A stretch of DNA of 14,358 nt from Halocaridina rubra. Lineage: Eukaryota > Arthropoda > Malacostraca > Decapoda > Atyidae. Below are positions 1 through 9,117 of the stretch, piece by piece. The stretch's first letter is position 1. Each line of letters starts with the position of its first letter. The notes below the pieces were generated by a model. It ran no database searches. It worked only from the letters and a program-made list of their open reading frames with translations, and was not told the origin of the DNA. The stretch lies in the NCBI GenBank assembly GCA_037179515.1, contig JAXCGZ010016590.1:1-14358 (forward strand), in the 5' to 3' direction. A program made the position numbers and the translations under genes.

Positions 1-130
1 CGCTGGACAAACTGTCATTTGCGTTTTATTTTCTTTGTTTATTTAACTTCAAGCTTCTATTTGGCTCTCACTGAGCCTGAAATTATTCTTTGACTTGATT
101 CTACTTTTTCTGTCATTATAATCTCTTGAC

Positions 131-215
131 GACCGCGACAGCGCCGTGGATAGAGCACTCGACTGGGGAATTACAGAGGATAGCTAAACGGTAACTAAAT
201 GAGCTTCGAATGCCA
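131..215 (+). repeat. degenerate tRNA-like tract, possible SINE relic
   Basis: The stretch GCGCCGTGGATAGAGC near 141-156 resembles the A-box region of tRNA-derived SINEs, and GCTTCGAATGCC at about 202-213 resembles a B box with two departures from GGTTCGAATCC. The spacing of about 60 bases between the boxes suits a pol III internal promoter. The tract runs straight into a TC microsatellite, as many SINE tails do. No acceptor-stem pairing is evident, so it is not a functional tRNA. It could be chance similarity. Confidence 0.35.
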
Positions 216-217
216 TA

Positions 218-220
<3 letters not shown>

Positions 221-307
<87 letters not shown>

Positions 308-328
308 AATACACACACACACACACAC
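221..328. repeat. compound microsatellite (TC)35 then (AC)n
   Basis: An uninterrupted TC run fills 221-290. AC repeats follow at 291-307 and 311-328, broken by AAT. Long perfect dinucleotide runs of this kind are common in decapod genomes. The Arg-Glu dipeptide ORF read on the minus strand is only a translation of this repeat. Confidence 0.97.
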
Positions 329-881
329 CGCGCGTTCAGTGACACACGGAAATGCTCCTCTTAAATTTTTAATTGTTTCGAGTGACTAAGTGCTTAGTGG
401 AAAACTTTACCATAATTTCCCTAAATCTGAAATCCTGCAGAGTATTGTGAGTACAAAACTTATATTTGTTGTAAGACGAGACTGTTCATATTAAAGGAAA
501 AAAAATTTGAGAACATTTTCGTGAGCAGAGAGAGAGAAGCTGCCGTCCAGTTCTGCCTTGAGGGAAATCTAGAAGAGTTGCCAGAGGTGGAGCCATCACA
601 TCACATTACCTAATTTTTTGTGTAAACTGGGGAAAGCTCTTAAGCCGTGTACCTGATCCTGTGGTTCTATATATTGTTAAAATCAGTATCCTTCCCATTT
701 ATATTAACTAGTTAGTTAGTTTGATACACGAAATAATTGAATAATAAAAAAAAAAATTACCAAATATCCACCTGTCAACAGTACTGAGTTAAGTTGCCAA
801 GTAGTACAGCAGTCTTATTTTCTTCATTTTTTTTGCTTTTCTTTTAGCTTTCTCTTTTACTATTTTTTTTTTATTTTGTAT
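329..881. other. AT-rich flank without a gene
   Basis: I see no open frame of note, RNA gene or clear repeat boundary here. Several A and T homopolymer runs occur, such as near 746-756 and 864-872. This is taken to be pre-existing genomic DNA left of the LINE-A insertion. Confidence 0.5.
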
Positions 882-891
882 ATATATTGAG
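882..891. repeat. candidate left target-site duplication of LINE-A
   Basis: ATATATTGAG here is repeated exactly at 13651-13660, immediately after the CA tail of the LINE 3' end. If this is the target duplication, LINE-A begins at 892 and its 5' UTR is 346 bp. The first six bases are low complexity, so a chance match is possible. Confidence 0.45.
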
Positions 892-1237
892 TTAAATGTA
901 AAGTCTAATCCCGTGATAACATATCTTGGTTAGCAAGTCAGTTTATCAGTTAGGAAGAATATATAGCAGAAACAGGTGGGTGCCACCTCAAACACAAATT
1001 CGAATTTTCCTTCAGGTTTGACTTTTGCTTTTCTTTTTCTTTTTATACTTAAATTACCATGGTCAAGTTTTTAAGTTAAGATGTGTGTTACCAGAAAAGA
1101 GACAAACTGAGTCACTAAATAGCACTTATATGGAGATATAAAAATTCTGTGTGAAGCTAAATTAAAAGTTTTTCTCTTTTCTTTTTTTTCCTCTTTCTCG
1201 TCTTCTTTCTATATTCTGTGAGAGGGAGAACATAAAA
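892..1237 (+). promoter_or_regulatory. putative LINE-A 5' UTR
   Basis: If the 10-bp duplication at 882-891 marks the insertion site, the 346 bp before the ORF1 ATG form the 5' UTR and should hold the internal promoter. The sequence is AT-rich with pyrimidine runs around 1170-1210. I can recognise no promoter motif. The extent is an inference from the left boundary. Confidence 0.35.
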
Positions 1238-2317
1238 ATGAGGCCATCTCTGTCCCAAACCTCTCCCACCCATGGGTCGGGAGAAGGGGTAGTCATCAGG
1301 GGACTTAAACAGAGAATCAAGAAGTTAGAGGAAATGGTTGTAAGCCTTGATGATAAAATTCGGAATATGGATGGAGAAATGAAAGAGAATGAAACACTCA
1401 GAGAACAAATAAGATCTTTGGAGGAAGCAAATAAAGCACAAGGGCAGGAGAGAAAGGAACTAGAAAAAAGAATAAAGAAGCTGGAAGGGGAAAAGAGTCA
1501 ACTAGAATCTAGAATTTCTAAACAAGAAGATAAAAACAAACAGCTGAATGACAACCTAAAGGAATTAGATGTTAGTTCACTGCTCTCTTCTGAGAGAGAC
1601 GAGATTGCTGCTTGGAATGTCCAGATTAAGGAAAACATTGAACAGTTCAGAAAAGAGTTCCAGGAGCTGAATATGGAAAATGATGCCATGAAAACGTCCT
1701 TTGCTGATGCACTAAAGGGGAATGTGGCAGTAAAAGAGGCTGTAAAGGTGGTGGCACTGGAAAACATACAAACAGTTGACTATAAAGAGACAGTAATCGA
1801 AAAAATGAAAGACGTTGTGATGGAAAGGGCAAACCCACTCATCAGACAGGCACTTGATAAGGAGAAGACAGTGGTAATCTCAGGCATAGGTGAATCCCGG
1901 GAGCCAACATGGCAGGGGAGACTTGAAGAAAATAAAGCTAGGGTTGTAGACCTGATAAGAAAGCTTGGAGTAGTATGTGGTCCTGAGGATATTGTAAACA
2001 TACACCAACTAGGTAAATATTCGAGGGAAGAAAAGCCGAGACCAACAAAAGTAGCCTTTGAGAGAGGGGAAACATGTAGGGAAATATTGTTGAGAAAAAA
2101 AAGTCTAAAAGACCTTCAAGAATGCAAAGAAGTGTTCATTAGACGATACAGAACACAGGAAGAGATGGGAAAGATCAAAAACTTGTTGCAAGAGGCAAGA
2201 AGGTTAAATGATGAGAGAAATGAAGAAGAGAAGAAAAATTTTCGTTACAGAATACTTCCAGACAAAGGGGAGATAAAGAAGATAATGACAGAAGATCAGG
2301 GGATGGGGCCTCATTAA
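1238..2317 (+). CDS. LINE-A ORF1 protein, coiled-coil RNA-binding
   Basis: This 359-residue protein is expected to coat the LINE RNA and form the ribonucleoprotein used in retrotransposition. Residues 22-110 form a long charged coiled coil with heptads such as LKQRIKKLEEMV and KELEKRIKKLEGEKSQLE. Residues 116-150 look like a second helix. From residue 211, TVVISGIGES looks like the first strand of an RRM-like fold, and RPTKVAF (268-274) looks like a later strand. A basic helical tail follows (REILLRKKSLKDL, RRYRTQEEM, FRYRILPDKGEI). This order matches ORF1 proteins of CR1/L2-type LINEs. The ATG has A at -3, and the frame is intact to TAA at 2315-2317. The C-terminal coding region overlaps the open ORF2 frame from 2224, and codons N334-F335 form the core of a possible -1 slippery site. 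Identity as a LINE ORF1 is supported by ORF2 immediately downstream. Confidence 0.87.
   Translation: MRPSLSQTSPTHGSGEGVVIRGLKQRIKKLEEMVVSLDDKIRNMDGEMKENETLREQIRSLEEANKAQGQERKELEKRIKKLEGEKSQLESRISKQEDKNKQLNDNLKELDVSSLLSSERDEIAAWNVQIKENIEQFRKEFQELNMENDAMKTSFADALKGNVAVKEAVKVVALENIQTVDYKETVIEKMKDVVMERANPLIRQALDKEKTVVISGIGESREPTWQGRLEENKARVVDLIRKLGVVCGPEDIVNIHQLGKYSREEKPRPTKVAFERGETCREILLRKKSLKDLQECKEVFIRRYRTQEEMGKIKNLLQEARRLNDERNEEEKKNFRYRILPDKGEIKKIMTEDQGMGPH
2236..2242 (+). promoter_or_regulatory. candidate -1 ribosomal frameshift heptamer A AAT TTT
   Basis: In the ORF1 frame the codons are AAT (2237-2239) and TTT (2240-2242), preceded by A. This is an exact X XXY YYZ heptamer. A -1 slip moves the ribosome into the ORF2 frame, which is open from 2224 (TGA at 2221-2223) to 2607. 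A weak hairpin, CTTCC (2255-2259) with GGGAG (2268-2272) including one G-T pair, lies 12 bases downstream, a longer spacer than is usual. The tract is A-rich, so coincidence is possible. Confidence 0.35.
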
Positions 2318-2319
2318 GA

Positions 2320-2610
2320 TTGTTATACACAAATGCTGATGGATTAGCTGGTAAGGCAGTAGAATTAAAAGATAGGATTCACAACAGTAAGGCAGATATA
2401 GTAGCAATTACAGAGACTAAGTTGAGTGAGGACATAAACAGTGTCACAGTTTTTCCTAAGGGCTTCAGAATACTAAGGGTTGAAAGATCTGAGAGGACTG
2501 GTGGAGGGATAGCACTGCTCATAAGTGAGAGGATTCAAGTTGAAGAAATAAACTTGGCTATAGAAAGTGAGTTCAGGGAATTTCTTGTTGCTCGCATAAA
2601 TACTGGGTAA
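2320..2610 (+). pseudogene. LINE-A ORF2, N-terminal endonuclease segment
   Basis: This is the first part of the ORF2 polyprotein, which carries an apurinic/apyrimidinic-type endonuclease that nicks the target DNA. Visible motifs are YTNADG at residues 3-8 (metal-binding Asn), ITETKL at 30-35 (catalytic Glu) and RTGGGIALL at 59-67. Position 2320 is TTG, not ATG. The upstream codons encode SLRL, which completes the first strand of the fold and lies across the ORF1 stop, so translation probably enters from farther upstream. No in-frame ATG exists between 2224 and 2320. The frame ends at TAA 2608-2610, but the same frame continues with ESIIITVVYNPP, so the stop is a single nonsense lesion and the segment is part of a disrupted ORF2. 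The family assignment is firm; the start is uncertain. Confidence 0.85.
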
Positions 2611-4267
2611 GAGAGCATTATAATAACTGTTGTATACAACCCACCAAGGAACCAAAATAGGCTTGAAATTTATGAGGAAAGTCATATAGGTACTATTGAA
2701 GTCATAAACTCAGTTGTTAACATGGCACGGGAGAAAAAATGTAGGATTTTGATTATGGGAGACTTTAATCATAAAGAGATAGATTGGATAAATCTTGACC
2801 CACACAGTGGTGAGGACTCATTCGGGGCAAGATTCCTAGATTGCGTACAAGGGAATTTCCTACACCAACATGTAATGGAACCAACAAGAGCCAGGGGTGG
2901 GGATGAGCCATCACTACTTGATCTAGTGTTCACAGATAATGTGTTGGATATTGAAAATATTGAGTATGAACCACCAATTGGAAAGAGTGACCACTGTGTG
3001 TTGTTGATGGAGTATATCATTGAAGATATTCTTCCTGAGAGTAGAGGCACTGAGGACATGAGGAGGAACTATCCGAAAGGAGATTACATCAAAATGAATG
3101 AGCTTTTTGCAGTTATTGACTGGAGAACCTTATTTTACAACAAATCTGTACAAGAAATGTATGACATCTTTTGTGAGAAATATGGGAAGATAGTAGATTG
3201 CTGCATACCTGTCACCAAAGTAGGTGTAATTCATGCCAGAGAGAAATGGTTCGATAATGGGTGTAAAAGAGCTAAGGAGTGGAGAGACAAATGCTGGAAA
3301 AGGTATAGGAGGAGAAAAAACATAAATGCCTGGCAAACCTACAAAAGAGCAAGAAATGACTACCTAAGTAAAAGGAGAGAGGCAGAGAGAGATTATGAGA
3401 GGGACATCACCAGGAAGGCTAAAGAAAATCCCAAACTTTTCCACAGCTTTATCAGAGGAAAACTGAAGGTAAAAGAACAGGTTTTAAGGCTAAAGAGAGC
3501 GGATGGAAGCATCACTGAGACGGACGAAGAGATCTGCAAAGAATTGAACAAGGAGTTTCAGTCAGTATTTACAGTAGAAAATACCCCACCCCCTCAGATT
3601 GCAGTGATAGAAGCTCAAGGGCCGGTATTAGAGAACATCAACCTTACAGCCACAGAGGTATGCAAGGCGCTGATGGATTTAGATGTTCATAAAGCTACAG
3701 GTCCTGATGACATATCCCCTCATGTGCTTAAAAAATGCGCAAACACAATATCAGTGGCACTAAGTATCATATTTAAGGAGTCACTGGAGTCGGGGGAGAT
3801 TCCAAGATGCTGGAAACAAGCAAATGTGATACCTATCTTCAAAAAGGGAAGGAGGGATACGGCTCTGAACTATAGACCAGTTTCCTTGACCAGCATAGTT
3901 TGCAAAGTTATGGAGAAACTACTAAGGAAACATATCTCTCTTCACTTGGAATCCTTCAACTTTTTGTCAGTGAGGCAACATGGCTTCAGAGAAGGTAGAT
4001 CAACAGTAACAAACTTATTAGAATTTTATGATGAGGTAAGCCAAATCTTACAGGAAAGAGAGGGCTGGGCAGATTGCATATTCCTAGACTTCCAGAAAGC
4101 GTTTGACACTGTTCCACATGGGAGACTTATAAGGAAGCTGCACTCAATGGCTAGAATAGGTGGAAATGTTTTGGAATGGATAAAAACTTACTTAGAAGGA
4201 AGGGAACATAGGGTTAGAGTAAGACACTCAGTGTCTGAATGGAGAAGAGTTAGTAGTGGAGTTCCAC
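2611..4267 (+). pseudogene. LINE-A ORF2, endonuclease C-terminus and 5' half of reverse transcriptase
   Basis: This continues the endonuclease frame after the TAA at 2608-2610. It begins with VVYNPP, and the first ATG is at 2722. Counting from that ATG, MGDFNH (12-17) and SDHC (89-92) are endonuclease metal and catalytic motifs. A basic linker of about 170-250 leads into the reverse transcriptase: GPDDISP (327-333), NYRPVSLTS (383-391), QHGFR (419-423) and LDFQKAFD (455-462), which holds the first catalytic Asp. The frame is intact to GVP (513-515). The next bases, CTGACGTAA, belong to the LTR insertion and end the frame at 4273-4275. The missing catalytic YADD-type motif lies beyond the insertion at 12549 onward. 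The split halves preserve codon phase, with the C at 4267 joining AG at 12553-12554. Confidence 0.92.
4264..4267. repeat. left target-site duplication (CCAC) of the LTR element
   Basis: CCAC abuts the TGACG terminus of the LTR. The same four bases follow the other LTR at 12549-12552. Removing the element and one copy restores the codon phase of the LINE reverse transcriptase, which confirms the boundary. Four-base duplications are usual for Ty3/Gypsy-type integrases, while Copia and BEL usually give five. Confidence 0.93.
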
Positions 4268-4356
4268 TGACGTAAAGGTTTACTTACTACGTTATAATTA
4301 TTAGTACCAGACGGGTACAAGGTAAGAATGGACAAGCAGTGATTCCTTTATCTTAA

Positions 4357-4362
4357 TTTATT
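4357..4362 (-). terminator. candidate polyadenylation signal in 3' LTR
   Basis: AATAAA on the minus strand, about 90 bases before the downstream LTR end. Its position suits the R/U5 area of the 3' LTR. A single hexamer is weak evidence in AT-rich DNA. Confidence 0.4.
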
Positions 4363-4462
4363 CTAGAGTACAACACATCTTCGACGCCTCAATGCCCCCA
4401 CCCTATGACTAACACAATCTCTGATCTATTCGTGCCCCTGGCAAAGTTCTAACTAACCCTGT

Positions 4463-4498
4463 CTGCCTTGGGTGGTTCTTGAAATACCCCAAGGGCAG
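4463..4498. repeat. hairpin inside the LTR
   Basis: CTGCCTTGGG (4463-4472) pairs with CCCAA (4488-4492) and GGCAG (4494-4498), leaving one bulged G at 4493 and a loop of about 15 bases. The same hairpin occurs at 12155-12190 in the other LTR. It would be present in the element's RNA. Confidence 0.6.
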
Positions 4499-4856
4499 GG
4501 CGTGGCTTGACATCCAGTTCTGCAAATCAACTCCAGGTTCGAAGTGGATTCCCGCCTATTTTGGGGAGGGGCTATTTCAACGAGCCTATTGCAAAGGAGT
4601 GGGTGGTAATTGCCTATTGCCATTGGGTATCTCCCCCGGGCATGTACTTCACATTTAGGACAAATGTTCGTGTGTGGTATTGGGAATAAAGGACTTGTTT
4701 ATATCTCACACCCTCTTGAGGTATTTGACGCCAGATGCCGAGTCCCATGGGACCAGCCATATATCTTCGTGACCCTTTTAACATAGGCCTCATCCTAACA
4801 AACACTGGAGAGAGTGTTCAATGTTCCCTTTGACCTCTAGCAAAAGTCTTGCGACA

Positions 4857-4865
4857 TCCCTCCCC
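4857..4865 (-). promoter_or_regulatory. polypurine tract
   Basis: On the minus strand GGGGAGGGA directly abuts the TGTCG start of the 3' LTR. This is the expected place and composition for the plus-strand DNA primer of an LTR retroelement. It fixes the element's orientation as minus. Confidence 0.85.
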
Positions 4866-7196
4866 ACTACACTGAAATATCTCTTATTTCAGTTTCATCA
4901 TCCTAAACTAACATTTGTTTACAATAAAAACGGGGCCGAATTATTTAAGCTATTATCTAAGAAATCCTATTTCTATGAACTCTAAACAGTTTACACGAAC
5001 ATAGCATATATATATTAATGATTTTTTTTTCTTTTAAAGTAAATCTACAGACAACTAGAGCATGCAGAGTCTATTTCCTTGTTGGAAATCTTTAATACAA
5101 ACATATTCTTATATTTAAACAAAAATAACCTTAATCAGTATAATTTCAGTGTGTAACTAATATCAAACATTAATTAAGATCAAAAGTCAGTTTAAATCAA
5201 AACATTAATTCATCTACTTCTCTCGTTTATTCAAAAGACAAAATTGAGTTAGTTACAGTAAAATTATGACTCATGTAGAACATTAGCAAACAAATGAGGT
5301 AGAGTATTGGCATGTATACACATTTAAAATGATATAGACCATAACATCAATAGTAATTTCTATAAGAAACCTTATCTTAATAATTTCTACTCCTATCATT
5401 ATTAGGGGGCATTGATTTGTCTTAAAATTAAGCCTTAAAAACTACTCCTCAAACAAAACATTTGTTACTTTTAGTAAAGTTAAAACATTCACTATTTCCA
5501 TATTCAATTACTATTCAGAGACCAATTGATATGAGAACTTAATGGACACAAAGATTAAATCATAATTCAAATAATAATAATGCTAAAACAAAACACTAAT
5601 ATTATTTAAGCAGAAAAACAACTTATTAATCTTAGTGCAAATCATACAATTTATCAATGGCACTTATTCAAAACTATCTTTAAGGGGGTCTCTGAGTTGT
5701 CGCTTAAAATTATCTAAAAACTAGGTAAAACAGTAATAAAAGGGGACCTTTTCTTTCTCATTTTTTCAGTTCTAAAGCGTGGGTTCTTTCCAACAACTGA
5801 TAAGGGATTTTTAAATACCCTTCTTTCTCTCTGGGATTTCATCAATTCGTTTACATGGCTTTTTAGAGTGTTTTTTTTTTTTTTAGGACTTTGTTTTCTC
5901 TGCCCCATGCTCATGAATTCTTGCTAGGCGCGATTCCACGGTTTCTCTCTGGGATTTCATTTTTTCACTCCCCCGCCGTCCTTGCTGCAGGCCCAGGTTT
6001 GTTACCATAAATTATCTCCCTTACTAAGATAGGCAAGACAAAAAGGAAGTGATCGATGCATCTTTCTAATCCTTCCAGCTTGGCTTCCTCGTTCCGCCCT
6101 CGGCCGATCTTGACTAAGACCACCACGCAGGAGACCTGCAACGTCACAGCGATTTCTCTTCCGTACGGCAATCCACACGTACCTTCGAAGCAGACCTCGG
6201 GATGAAAATTTGAACCTCTGTCACTACTACAGTTGTAAGAAAGGTTCCCTATGACTTCTGGGTACCAACAATGGCCATACGTTGGTAATCGAGGCTATAC
6301 TTTGCCTCCCCTGCAACTGCAAGTGATTGCAATCTCTATTCAATGGGCACTAGGGACTTGTCTGAGCGGACAAAATCTAAAGACTTTTAGAACTTGCAGG
6401 TCGGGGCTGCCTAGGAATAGGGTGGTAATGGAAGGTATGTGTCTACACAACTAGATTATTATTCCAAGATACTTAGGGCTTAGCTGAGAAACTGCTACAT
6501 AGCATTACTTTACTATAGATGTCAAAAAGAACAGTCATTAAATGCTGAGAAAAGCCACTAAAGAAATATTCTTATTAGCGGTGGCTACAGTAACATCAAG
6601 TATGAATTCAGATAAAAGATACAAATCATCAAGTTACTGCTGATTACATTACAAAAATAATAATTAGCAACAGGCCATTGAGAGATAGCAACAATATCAG
6701 TCAACATAATAACATTACTAATAATCATGATCAAAATAAGAATAATAAACAATAAAAATAAATATACTAAATCAGAAATATCAATATATATACAATGGAG
6801 ACTGGCATTCAGAAGTAAGAACAGAGTTCTATACTTATACTTCATAGTAATGCTCATTCTAACACAGTCTCTTTTACTATTCAAATTCCTGCTGTCATAA
6901 TCTATGTATATATATAGAGCATAAGTGGCAACTTGCAGGCTCCACAATTTGTCAATGGGAGTTCTATTTATTCTCTAAACAGTTGCGACATGTGGCAAAA
7001 ATATTTATGCAAATGGCGGTGCTACCGATGAGTATTCATGCAATAGCAGCATGCAACAATCTATCGACTGCAATAAAAATGTAAGCACAATTATCGCCTA
7101 GCTTCGCTGGAAAAAAAAACAAAAAGAAGAATCAAGGACGCAACGTTCTGTTAGCATCAGGAGGGGCCTCTGTCAGGCTCAGAGTCGAGTGAAAGG

Positions 7197-7198
<2 letters not shown>
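4866..7198 (-). other. 3' internal region of the LTR element, no gene seen
   Basis: About 2.3 kb, AT-rich from 4866 to 5750 and more mixed at 5750-6460. Short frames exist, the longest being 120 codons at 6585-6947 on the minus strand. That one is rich in Ile, Leu and Tyr with no motif, as expected of AT-rich non-coding DNA. A 19-base direct repeat lies at 5824-5842 and 5942-5960, and a diverged repeat at 5405-5443 and 5684-5722. No integrase, reverse transcriptase or envelope signature is seen. Confidence 0.6.
5824..5960. repeat. 19-base direct repeat, two copies
   Basis: TTTCTCTCTGGGATTTCAT occurs at 5824-5842 and exactly again at 5942-5960, a period of 118 bases. The sequence between the copies is not otherwise repeated. 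It may be a remnant of a local duplication. Confidence 0.7.

Positions 7199-7199
<1 letters not shown>

Positions 7200-7251
<52 letters not shown>
7200..7251. repeat. (AG)n microsatellite
   Basis: An almost perfect AG run with one GG interruption near 7236-7237. It lies directly beyond the ATT-type tail of LINE-B, so it may have grown from or beside the LINE insertion point. Confidence 0.95.
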
Positions 7252-7277
7252 TATAATAATAATAATAATAATAATAA
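7252..7277 (-). repeat. (TTA)n tail of LINE-B
   Basis: On the minus strand a TTATTATTATT run follows GGAAATAAAGTC. Short trinucleotide tails after an AATAAA-like motif (7281-7286) are typical 3' ends of invertebrate CR1/L2/Jockey-group LINEs. This marks the LINE-B 3' terminus. Confidence 0.8.
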
Positions 7278-8934
7278 GACTTTATTTCCAACGTACATTG
7301 GGTATTCAAATATGGGTGTACTATTAAAATTTACAAGTAAAATCTTCCTTTAAGAGTAACTTCTTAAGATTATATTTAAAAGTATACACTGAACCAGCAT
7401 TTTTTAGTTCTCTGGGAAGCTGATTATATAAATGAGGTCCACGAATGTTTATATCTCTTGAGCCAATATCAGTTTTAGACCTTCATACTAATAAATCTTC
7501 CCCTTGACGGATAGTTAACCCGGTAACTGAGCTTACTGTAGAAAAATTATACAAGCAATCAGGAAGATTGTTTCTTAGTATATTAAAAACAAAGGTACAT
7601 ATATCAAAAACATATTTATCTCTAATCTTTATCCATTCTAGATCTTTTAAAACAGGAGAGATGTGCTCGTATTTTCTTACATTGCCAACAGCCACTTGTG
7701 CTGCAAAGTTTTGTAACTTTTGTATTCTTTGTAATTGAGTCTTATTTGTACATCCCCAAACTTTGAGACAGTAATTAATTAAACTCATAGCTAAGGACTG
7801 GACAATTATTATACGAGTTGATGTTTCAAATGAGTCTTTTACCCTATTTAGATATATTAGAGTACCCATTACTTTTTTATAAATTTCATCTATATGCATT
7901 TCAAAATTCATGTAACGGTCAAAATAGACACCTAGGTTCTTTACCGAGTTCATTGGCTTAATGATATTACCGTTAAAATTTATATGAAGATTGTCATCAA
8001 CTTCTGATAATAATTGTCTGGATCCGATAAGAATAGATTGGGTTTTAGTTTCATTAAGTAACAGACCATTTTTTAGAAAGTAACGTTTAGCCATATACAA
8101 AATTTCTTCTGCTCTACGAATAATATTTTCTAAATCATTAATTTCTCCTTCAATTAAGATTTGAGTATCGTCAGCATATTGAATGACATAACAGTTAGGT
8201 AAATATTTTACTAGATCGTTTACATATATTAGAAAAAGTATAGGTCCTAGGATCGATCCCTGAGGGACCCCAAACAATACCTTCTTGCGACTTGAAACTA
8301 CATCTTTTATTCTGACTGACTGGTAGCGGTTTTTTAAATAGTTCTCGAACCAGCTTGGGTCAATGTTCATTTTTTTGCATTTTTCTAATAAGATGGTATG
8401 GTGTACACTATCAAAAGCTTTAGAAAGATCGAGTAGTAGTAGCAATGATATTTTCTTATTATCTATATTTTTGTATATTTCATCTGATATTTTCAATAAG
8501 GCAGTTTCAGTTGATAATTTTGGCCTGAAACCGTGTTGACTTTTTGCAATAAGTTTATTTTTTTCAAGAAACTCACTTAACTGATTTGCAACAATCTTTT
8601 CAAGTATCTTTGATAAAATTGGTAGTAAAGAGATTGGTCTATAGTTAGAGACGTCGTCAGGATTTCCATTTTTAAAACCAGGAATTACATGGGGATTTTT
8701 CCATAAATCTGGGTAAATATTGGTAACTATGGAAGTATTGATTATTACCGTCAGATAATAAGCTATTACAAATAATGAATCTCTAATAAAACGAAAACAA
8801 ATTCCATCTGATCCATATGCATTAGAGTCTTTCAGATTTTTTATTACTAAGATTACTGTATTACAATCTACTGTAGTAGGGTTAAAGACATCATTACTTC
8901 TATTGAATGCACTATGTTCTTGAAGATTAACATT
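7252..8934 (-). mobile_element. LINE-B, 5'-truncated non-LTR retrotransposon
   Basis: A second LINE, unlike LINE-A in sequence, nested in the LTR element and on the same strand as it. It keeps the reverse transcriptase, the C-terminal region, a 3' UTR of about 43 bases and a TTA tail. It lacks ORF1 and the endonuclease, the usual outcome of incomplete target-primed reverse transcription. The 5' boundary is placed near 8934, where LINE-like protein sequence gives way to an AAT-type repeat and an unrelated stretch. I did not find a clear target duplication. Confidence 0.8.
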
Positions 8935-8990
8935 ATTATTATTATTACTACCATCATCACTATTATCATTACCATTACTACCACCAGATA
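8935..8990. repeat. imperfect (AAT)-type microsatellite
   Basis: ATT and ATC/ACC triplets dominate here. On the minus strand they read GGTAATGATAATAGTGATG and similar, which translates to the Asn-Asp-Gly-Ser run of the LINE-B frame. It separates LINE-like coding sequence from the exon-like stretch at 8991-9064. Confidence 0.8.
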
Positions 8991-9064
8991 GACTGGGCGA
9001 CCTTGAAATATGTCGTGGTCTCCACCCTGTGTCAGCTGAGACGGGCCTCTTTCTTTTACTTGTA
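8991..9064 (-). other. exon-like tract behind a candidate 3' splice site
   Basis: On the minus strand a pyrimidine-rich run ends TTTTCAG at 9065. A 74-base tract of higher GC content than its surroundings follows, open in two frames (basic KRKRPVSADTG... and VKERGPSQLTQGG...). A consensus-like donor, CCA/GTGAGTAA, lies upstream on the same strand at 11226-11225, just past the stop of the 240-codon ORF. Whether any splicing occurs is unknown, and no family is recognised. Confidence 0.2.
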
Positions 9065-9117
9065 CTGAAAATAAAAAAATCATCGCAGAGTATTTCTAAA
9101 AATAAAATAATAAACAA

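Larger units (their letters stand above)
4268..4856 (-). repeat. 3' LTR (left copy)
   Basis: This 589-bp copy is offset by exactly 7692 from 11960-12548 and matches it except at 4798-4799. Read on the minus strand it starts TGTCGCAAG and ends TTTACGTCA. On the minus strand AATAAA occurs at 4362-4357, a candidate polyadenylation signal about 90 bases from the LTR end. A hairpin lies at 4463-4498. Short ORFs on both strands recur identically in the other LTR and have no recognisable content. Confidence 0.97.
7324..9117 (-). pseudogene. LINE-B reverse transcriptase, truncated, one nonsense codon
   Basis: The open frame is 544 codons from 9117 to TGA at 7483-7485. The same frame then continues 52 codons (RSKTDIGSRDINIRGPHLYN...) to tandem stops TAA and TAG at 7326-7321, so the TGA is a point lesion. 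LINE sequence starts near residue 62. Reverse transcriptase motifs are SNYRPISLLP (157-166), SQHGFRPKLS (193-202), DLSKAFD (230-236), GVPQGSILGP (283-292) and YADD (314-317), with both catalytic aspartate motifs present. The rest is the thumb and C-terminal region seen in Jockey/CR1-type elements. Residues 1-61 are not LINE-like. They include a low-complexity Gly-Ser-Asn-Asp stretch from a microsatellite and a basic stretch, KRKRPVSADTGWRPRHISRS. The start codon is therefore not meaningful. The endonuclease is missing, so it cannot act alone. Confidence 0.85.

Noticed and set aside
116..328. 70-codon minus-strand ORF rich in Arg-Glu and Cys-Val
   Set aside because: It is the translation of the TC/AC microsatellite.
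1498..2407. Several minus-strand ORFs of 63-89 codons opposite ORF1
   Set aside because: Shadows of the coiled-coil coding sequence, Ser/Phe-rich as expected from reversed Glu/Lys codons.
4530..4552. tRNA B box-like GGTTCGAAG in the LTR as a tRNA gene
   Set aside because: No A box at suitable spacing and no cloverleaf arms. Only part of the B box matches.
4507..4805. 60- and 63-codon ORFs on both strands, repeated at 12199-12497
   Set aside because: They lie wholly inside the LTRs. They recur because the LTRs are near-identical, and they show no motif.
6585..6947. 120-codon minus-strand ORF, hydrophobic
   Set aside because: Ile/Leu/Tyr-rich translation of AT-rich DNA with no motif. It could pass for a membrane protein only by composition.
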